From Owenweeksia sp963758205 (GTDB lineage: Bacteria > Bacteroidota > Bacteroidia > Flavobacteriales > Schleiferiaceae): 64,000 nucleotides of DNA. The DNA lies in NCBI GenBank assembly GCA_963758205.1, contig CAVWUM010000001.1, positions 62,001 through 126,000 on the forward strand, in the 5' to 3' direction. The stretch's first letter is position 1, and each line of letters starts with the position of its first letter. A model generated the notes under the pieces. The model searched no databases and was not told the DNA's origin. It saw nothing but the letters and a program-made list of their open reading frames with translations. Shown here in pieces: positions 60,377 to 64,000 of this stretch. Position numbers and translations under genes: made by a program.

Positions 60377-62224
60377 ATGTGTGGAATAGTTGGTTATCTC
60401 GGAAATAGAAATGCAGTACCTGTAATTATTAATGGCCTAAAACGCCTTGAATACAGGGGATATGATAGTGCCGGAATTGCAGTGATTAATAACTCAGGCA
60501 GCCTGCAACTTGTAAAATGTAAGGGCAAGGTATCAGACCTTGAGGATAAAATGGGCAATGAGGTGGCTGAAAGCACAATTGGTATTGGCCATACAAGATG
60601 GGCCACCCATGGTGCACCCAATGATGTAAATGCTCATCCACACGCGTCCAACTCTGGTAAACTGGTGTTAATCCATAATGGTATTATTGAAAATTATGCA
60701 TCTATTAAGGAAGCCCTTGAAACCAGAGGCGTTAAATTTCATAGTGATACTGACACTGAGGTGCTTGTCAACCTTATTGAGGATATCCAAAAAGCGGAAG
60801 GTATTTCGCTTGAAAAAGCCGTGCGCCATGCGCTTAACCAGGTAGTTGGTGCCTATGCCATCTGTGTATTTGATAAGAGCGATAGCAGCAAAATTGTAGT
60901 GGCTAAAAAAGGTAGCCCTTTGGTAGTGGGTATTGGTGAGGATGAATTTTTTATTGCCAGTGATGCCACTCCTTTTCTGGATTATACCAAAACTGCCGTT
61001 TATCTTGAAGACGATGAAATGGCGGTGGTTAAAGTTGGAGAAAAGCTCTCTGTACGTTCTATAAAAAGCAATAAGGCTATTGATCCTTATATCCATCAAT
61101 TAAAGATGGATATTGAAGCTATTGAGAAGGGTGGTTATGACCATTTTATGCTCAAGGAAATTTATGAGCAGCCAAAATCAATCAGGGATACCTTACGTGG
61201 ACGTTTATTGCCAGACCAGGGATTAATAAAGATGGGAGGTGTGTTTGAGTACCGCGAAAAATTTCTTAATGCAGAGCGTATCATTATTATTGGATGTGGA
61301 ACCTCTTGGCATGCCGGCCTGGTAGCGGAATATATTTTTGAAGATCTTGCCCGTGTACCTGTTGAGGTAGAATATGCTTCGGAGTTCCGGTATAGAAATC
61401 CGATTATCTCTGAAAAGGATGTGGTTATTGCAATTAGCCAATCAGGAGAAACTGCAGATACCCTGGCCGCCATTAAACTGGCCAAAGAAAAAGGAGCCAC
61501 AATTTTCGGGATCTGCAATGTGGTGGGTTCCTCCATTGCGCGCGAAACGCATGCAGGAGCTTATACCCATGCCGGACCTGAAATAGGGGTAGCCTCAACC
61601 AAAGCCTTTACAGCACAGGTAGCGGTGCTATCACTTATAGCACTTCAAATTGCTAATGATAAGGGCCTCTTAAAAAAATCAGACTACCACAGAATGTTGG
61701 CGGAGTTGGATGCCATACCCGCAAAAATTGATAAAATGCTGGAGAGCGATGCCCAAACCAAGTATATCTCTGAGCTTTTTAAGGATGCCAAAAACTTCCT
61801 TTACCTGGGTAGAGGGTTTAACTTCCCGGTGGCACTGGAAGGTGCACTTAAGTTGAAAGAAATCAGCTATATCCACGCTGAAGGATACCCTGCTGCCGAA
61901 ATGAAACATGGCCCCATTGCCCTTATAGACGAAAACATGCCCGTGGTGGTGATCGCGCCCAAGAGCGGGCAATACGAAAAGATTGTAAGCAATATACAGG
62001 AGGTAAAAGCACGCAATGGTAAAGTAATAGCCGTGGTAAGTAATGGAGATTCGGAGATAGCCCGTATGGCCGATCACGTAATCGAAATTGAAGAAACCAT
62101 GGAGGTTTTCTCTCCATTGCTAACTACTGTACCGCTTCAATTACTATCGTACCATATAGCCGTAATGCGTGGCTGTAATGTTGATCAGCCCCGTAATCTG
62201 GCTAAGTCGGTTACTGTAGAGTAA
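60377..62224 (+). CDS. glmS: Glutamine--fructose-6-phosphate aminotransferase (isomerizing)
   Basis: A 615-residue enzyme making glucosamine-6-phosphate for peptidoglycan and LPS. The N-terminal MCGIVGYLG exposes catalytic Cys after Met removal; LEYRGYDSAGIAV and GHTRWATHGAPNDVNAHPH complete the glutaminase site. Two SIS domains follow (IIIGCGTSWHAGLVAEY, SQSGETADTLAA, LGRGFNFPVALEGALKLKE), and the C-terminus PRNLAKSVTVE is the family's closing loop. Last gene of the series; a strong terminator follows. Confidence 0.98.
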   Translation: MCGIVGYLGNRNAVPVIINGLKRLEYRGYDSAGIAVINNSGSLQLVKCKGKVSDLEDKMGNEVAESTIGIGHTRWATHGAPNDVNAHPHASNSGKLVLIHNGIIENYASIKEALETRGVKFHSDTDTEVLVNLIEDIQKAEGISLEKAVRHALNQVVGAYAICVFDKSDSSKIVVAKKGSPLVVGIGEDEFFIASDATPFLDYTKTAVYLEDDEMAVVKVGEKLSVRSIKSNKAIDPYIHQLKMDIEAIEKGGYDHFMLKEIYEQPKSIRDTLRGRLLPDQGLIKMGGVFEYREKFLNAERIIIIGCGTSWHAGLVAEYIFEDLARVPVEVEYASEFRYRNPIISEKDVVIAISQSGETADTLAAIKLAKEKGATIFGICNVVGSSIARETHAGAYTHAGPEIGVASTKAFTAQVAVLSLIALQIANDKGLLKKSDYHRMLAELDAIPAKIDKMLESDAQTKYISELFKDAKNFLYLGRGFNFPVALEGALKLKEISYIHAEGYPAAEMKHGPIALIDENMPVVVIAPKSGQYEKIVSNIQEVKARNGKVIAVVSNGDSEIARMADHVIEIEETMEVFSPLLTTVPLQLLSYHIAVMRGCNVDQPRNLAKSVTVE

Positions 62225-62246
62225 AACTCTAAGCCCATGAAAAGTA

Positions 62247-62293
62247 AAACCCAAACTCTAAAGCCATTTGAGCTTTGGAGTTTGGGTTTTTTT
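62247..62293 (+). terminator. Rho-independent terminator of glmS
   Basis: An 18-bp stem beginning AAACCCAAACTC and closing GAGTTTGGGTTT, 7-base loop, then TTTTTTT. Confidence 0.92.
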
Positions 62294-62336
62294 GAATTAG
62301 TATAGAGTTTAGAATTCAGGATTTGGAATTTCTTCC

Positions 62337-62903
62337 TTACTTCCCATTAAACTCATTCATCGCTGTGTTCAATCCCGCCAGGGCAAATGTTTCAATGGCT
62401 TTACAGCTAAGTTCAATTCGCGGCTTTAAAGCTGTATGCTCTTCGGTAGTCCACTCCCCAAGTACGTATTGTACCTGCATGCCTTTTGGGAAGTTGTTTC
62501 CGATACCAAAGCGCAGCCGCGCATAATCCTGCCGGCCAAGGGTTTGATTGATATGTTTTAGCCCATTGTGGCCACCATCACTACCTTTTCCTTTAATACG
62601 GATAGCTCCAAAGTCAAGAGCTACTTCGTCCACTACCACCAATAAGTTTTCCAACGGAATTTTTTCCTCCTGTAACCAGTAGTTTATGGCTTTGCCACTA
62701 AGGTTCATGTAGGTGGAGGGCTTAATCAAAACCAGCTCCTTATTCTTAATCTTAAGGTTGGCCTTGTCTGCGTAACGGTCGGTCTTAAAACTAATATTGG
62801 ACGCCCCGGCAAGGGCATCCAATATTTTAAAACCTATATTATGTCGGGTTTCAGCGTACTCCTCACCGATGTTTCCTAGTCCGGCTATGAGATACTTCTT
62901 CAC
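62337..62903 (-). CDS. pth: Peptidyl-tRNA hydrolase
   Basis: A 188-residue enzyme that frees tRNA from stalled peptidyl-tRNA. LIAGLGNIGEEYAETRHNIGF carries catalytic His near residue 21; KPSTYMNLSGKAI, VVDEVALDFGAIRIKGKGSDGGHNGLKHI and ARLRFGIGNNFPKGMQVQYVLG are standard. It has Ile where most species have Pro in GLGNPG. GTG start. It lies 16 bp behind rplY. Confidence 0.96.
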   Translation of the reverse strand: MKKYLIAGLGNIGEEYAETRHNIGFKILDALAGASNISFKTDRYADKANLKIKNKELVLIKPSTYMNLSGKAINYWLQEEKIPLENLLVVVDEVALDFGAIRIKGKGSDGGHNGLKHINQTLGRQDYARLRFGIGNNFPKGMQVQYVLGEWTTEEHTALKPRIELSCKAIETFALAGLNTAMNEFNGK

Positions 62904-62919
62904 CCTTTCAGAAGATTAT

Positions 62920-63564
62920 CTATGCTTCAGCAGCAGTTTCTGCAGCTTCTTCACCACCTTCAGCGGTAGCTTCTTCGCCTTCTGCTCCTTCTTCCTCATC
63001 CTCTTCTACATCTTCAACTACGTTACGTGCAGTTTGTATAGTAAGGATAGTTCTTTGTGGCTCATGCATAATTTCAAAACCATCGGTTTTAACATCTTCT
63101 ACACGTATAGCCTGACCAATTCTAAGTTGCTCAATGTTGATATCAAGCTGCCCTGGCAAATTATCTTCCGTTGCCTTTACTCTAAGTTTACGCAGGTTTA
63201 CCTTTAAACGACCACCATTACGAACACCACGCGCGTTACCAATTAGGTGGATAGGCACAAGGATGGTAATCTCCTTATCAGGAGAAGTCTGGTAAAAATC
63301 AACGTGCTCAGTTTCGTCAGTTACCGGATGGTACTGCACATCGCGGATTACCGCCTTATATGTTTTGCCATCAATGTTGATTTCCACAAGGTGGGCCTCA
63401 GCAGTAAACAAAAGCTCTTTAAAATTTTTGTCTTCGGTGTAGAAGTGAATGTTTTCTTCACCTCCATAAATTACACATGGTACAAATCCTTCTCTTCTAA
63501 GAAGTTTGGCGCTCTTGCTTCCAACTTCACTGCGCAAAGTACCTTCGATGGCTATCGTTTTCAT
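62920..63564 (-). CDS. rplY: 50S ribosomal protein L25 (Ctc/TL5 type)
   Basis: A 214-residue two-domain L25. The N-terminal 5S-rRNA-binding domain (GTLRSEVGSKSAKLLRREGFVPCVIYG, AVIRDVQYHPVTDETEHVDF) is followed by the TL5 beta domain. From about residue 180 an acidic Ala/Glu tail (EDVEEDEEEGAEGEE and onward) forms the C-terminus, as in other Bacteroidota. Between prs and pth. Confidence 0.95.
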   Translation of the reverse strand: MKTIAIEGTLRSEVGSKSAKLLRREGFVPCVIYGGEENIHFYTEDKNFKELLFTAEAHLVEINIDGKTYKAVIRDVQYHPVTDETEHVDFYQTSPDKEITILVPIHLIGNARGVRNGGRLKVNLRKLRVKATEDNLPGQLDINIEQLRIGQAIRVEDVKTDGFEIMHEPQRTILTIQTARNVVEDVEEDEEEGAEGEEATAEGGEEAAETAAEA

Positions 63565-63579
63565 CGTTACTTGTTTTTA

Positions 63580-64000
63580 TTACTCTAAAATATGGGAACT
63601 AATGGATTGATGGTGATGTACTTTATGCATTATGTTAGCAAAAAGCTCGGCCACCGAAATCACTTTTATTTTCTCCGGAAGACTAGCATGCGGAATAGTA
63701 TCCGTAATTACCAACTCATCCAGTTTTGAATTTTCAATTCTCTCTAAAGCCTTTCCTGATAGTACTCCGTGAGTACAATAGGCTCTTACACTGCGGGCAC
63801 CCTGATCAATAAGCATATCAGCGGCCTTTGTTAATGTACCGGCAGTATCTATCATATCGTCAATAAGAATCACGTTGCGGTCTTCCACATTACCGATTAC
63901 GGTCATCTTATCAATTACATTGGCTTTTTTACGTTGCTTGTAGCAGATAACCACTTCGCTCTCCAGCCATTTTGCATAGGCATTGGCTCTTTTTGATCCA
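63580..64000 (-). CDS. prs: Ribose-phosphate pyrophosphokinase, C-terminal part
   Basis: The minus-strand frame is open to the window edge (about 139 codons), so the N-terminal half lies outside. KRANAYAKWL, the PRPP-binding VILIDDMIDTAGTLTKAADML and AYCTHGVLSGKALERIENS, and VSVAELFANIMHKVH-type ending identify PRPP synthetase. It makes PRPP from ribose-5-phosphate and ATP for nucleotide and His/Trp synthesis. The order prs-rplY-pth is a common bacterial arrangement. Confidence 0.95.
   Translation of the reverse strand, partial: GSKRANAYAKWLESEVVICYKQRKKANVIDKMTVIGNVEDRNVILIDDMIDTAGTLTKAADMLIDQGARSVRAYCTHGVLSGKALERIENSKLDELVITDTIPHASLPEKIKVISVAELFANIMHKVHHHQSISSHILE

Noticed and set aside
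62300..62336. Another 8-bp-period array after glmS
   Set aside because: GAATTAGTATAGAGTTTAGAATTCAGGATTTGGAATTT is only loosely similar and does not keep the 8-bp phase.
1..64000. tRNA or rRNA genes, prophage, transposase, CRISPR or restriction system
   Set aside because: I read both strands for these and found no cloverleaf, rRNA segment, integrase, transposase or defence gene that I could support.

Overview
The window is chromosomal DNA of a Bacteroidota bacterium, most likely class Flavobacteriia; a Cryomorphaceae/Owenweeksia-like marine relative is a guess. Four things point there. Secreted proteins end in type IX secretion (T9SS) sorting domains, both the CHU_C/gliding-associated type and the short type A. 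Several starts are preceded by the Bacteroidota sigma-A promoter TAnnTTTG, often with TTG 17-22 bp further upstream. Families such as DUF2480, DUF3050, DUF4270 and Big_5 lipoproteins are typical of the phylum. The gene neighbourhoods (extended suf operon, sdhCAB, panC-panD-flippase-radA, glycogen-synthase-like/DUF4270/glmS, prs-rplY-pth) are also Bacteroidota arrangements. I see no prophage, CRISPR array, rRNA or tRNA.

Layout. 1-4.8 kb: kynurenine/3-hydroxyanthranilate catabolism (ACMSD, cut by the window edge, and 3-hydroxyanthranilate dioxygenase) with a racemase-like gene, an aldo/keto reductase, a DUF985 cupin and two lipoproteins. 4.8-7.3 kb: a ligase-associated DEXH helicase without its usual partners. 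7.3-12.2 kb: an accessory stretch with a G10 tract, a Cys-rich lipoprotein next to a thioredoxin-fold protein, a PepSY-like protein, two tandem outer-membrane barrels (the first frameshifted), SCO1 and a coiled-coil lipoprotein. 12.2-21.3 kb: one long minus-strand SUF Fe-S operon, sufA-B-C-D-S-[S23 cassette]-[methyltransferase]-sufE-sufT-DUF2480-DUF3050, carrying several kinds of small repeats. 21.4-29.1 kb: two giant tandem adhesin-like T9SS substrates of 16 Ig-like repeats each. 29.1-34.4 kb: thiL, two tandem surface proteins (the second decayed), an alpha/beta hydrolase and an Xaa-Pro aminopeptidase. 34.5-38.1 kb: succinate dehydrogenase sdhCAB. 38.1-38.6 kb: a structured non-coding gap with two look-alike GC-rich hairpins. 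38.6-54.4 kb: a nitrilase-family amidase, a Big_5 lipoprotein, a 1420-residue T9SS protein, comF, a large outer-membrane protein, exonuclease III, a T9SS protein with a duplicated module, an OmpA-like lipoprotein and a surface-repeat protein. 54.4-64 kb: radA, flippase-like protein, panD and panC on one strand; divergently a truncated glycogen-synthase-like gene, a DUF4270 lipoprotein and glmS; then pth, rplY and the C-terminal part of prs.

Points that stand out are: (i) an S23 four-helix-bundle gene inside the suf operon, bracketed by inverted 8-bp-period arrays, with a third array upstream of sufD; (ii) two 16-repeat surface proteins whose repeats correspond position by position; (iii) three genes (thiL, the nitrilase-family amidase, panD) with TAnnTTTG exactly four bases before ATG, suggesting leaderless mRNAs; (iv) G/C-rich palindromes that have become part of the sufE and helicase coding sequences; (v) a conserved-context glycogen synthase that has lost half of the enzyme; and (vi) a paired hairpin module after sdhB. 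All functional calls are from reading the sequence and family knowledge; no database search was run.
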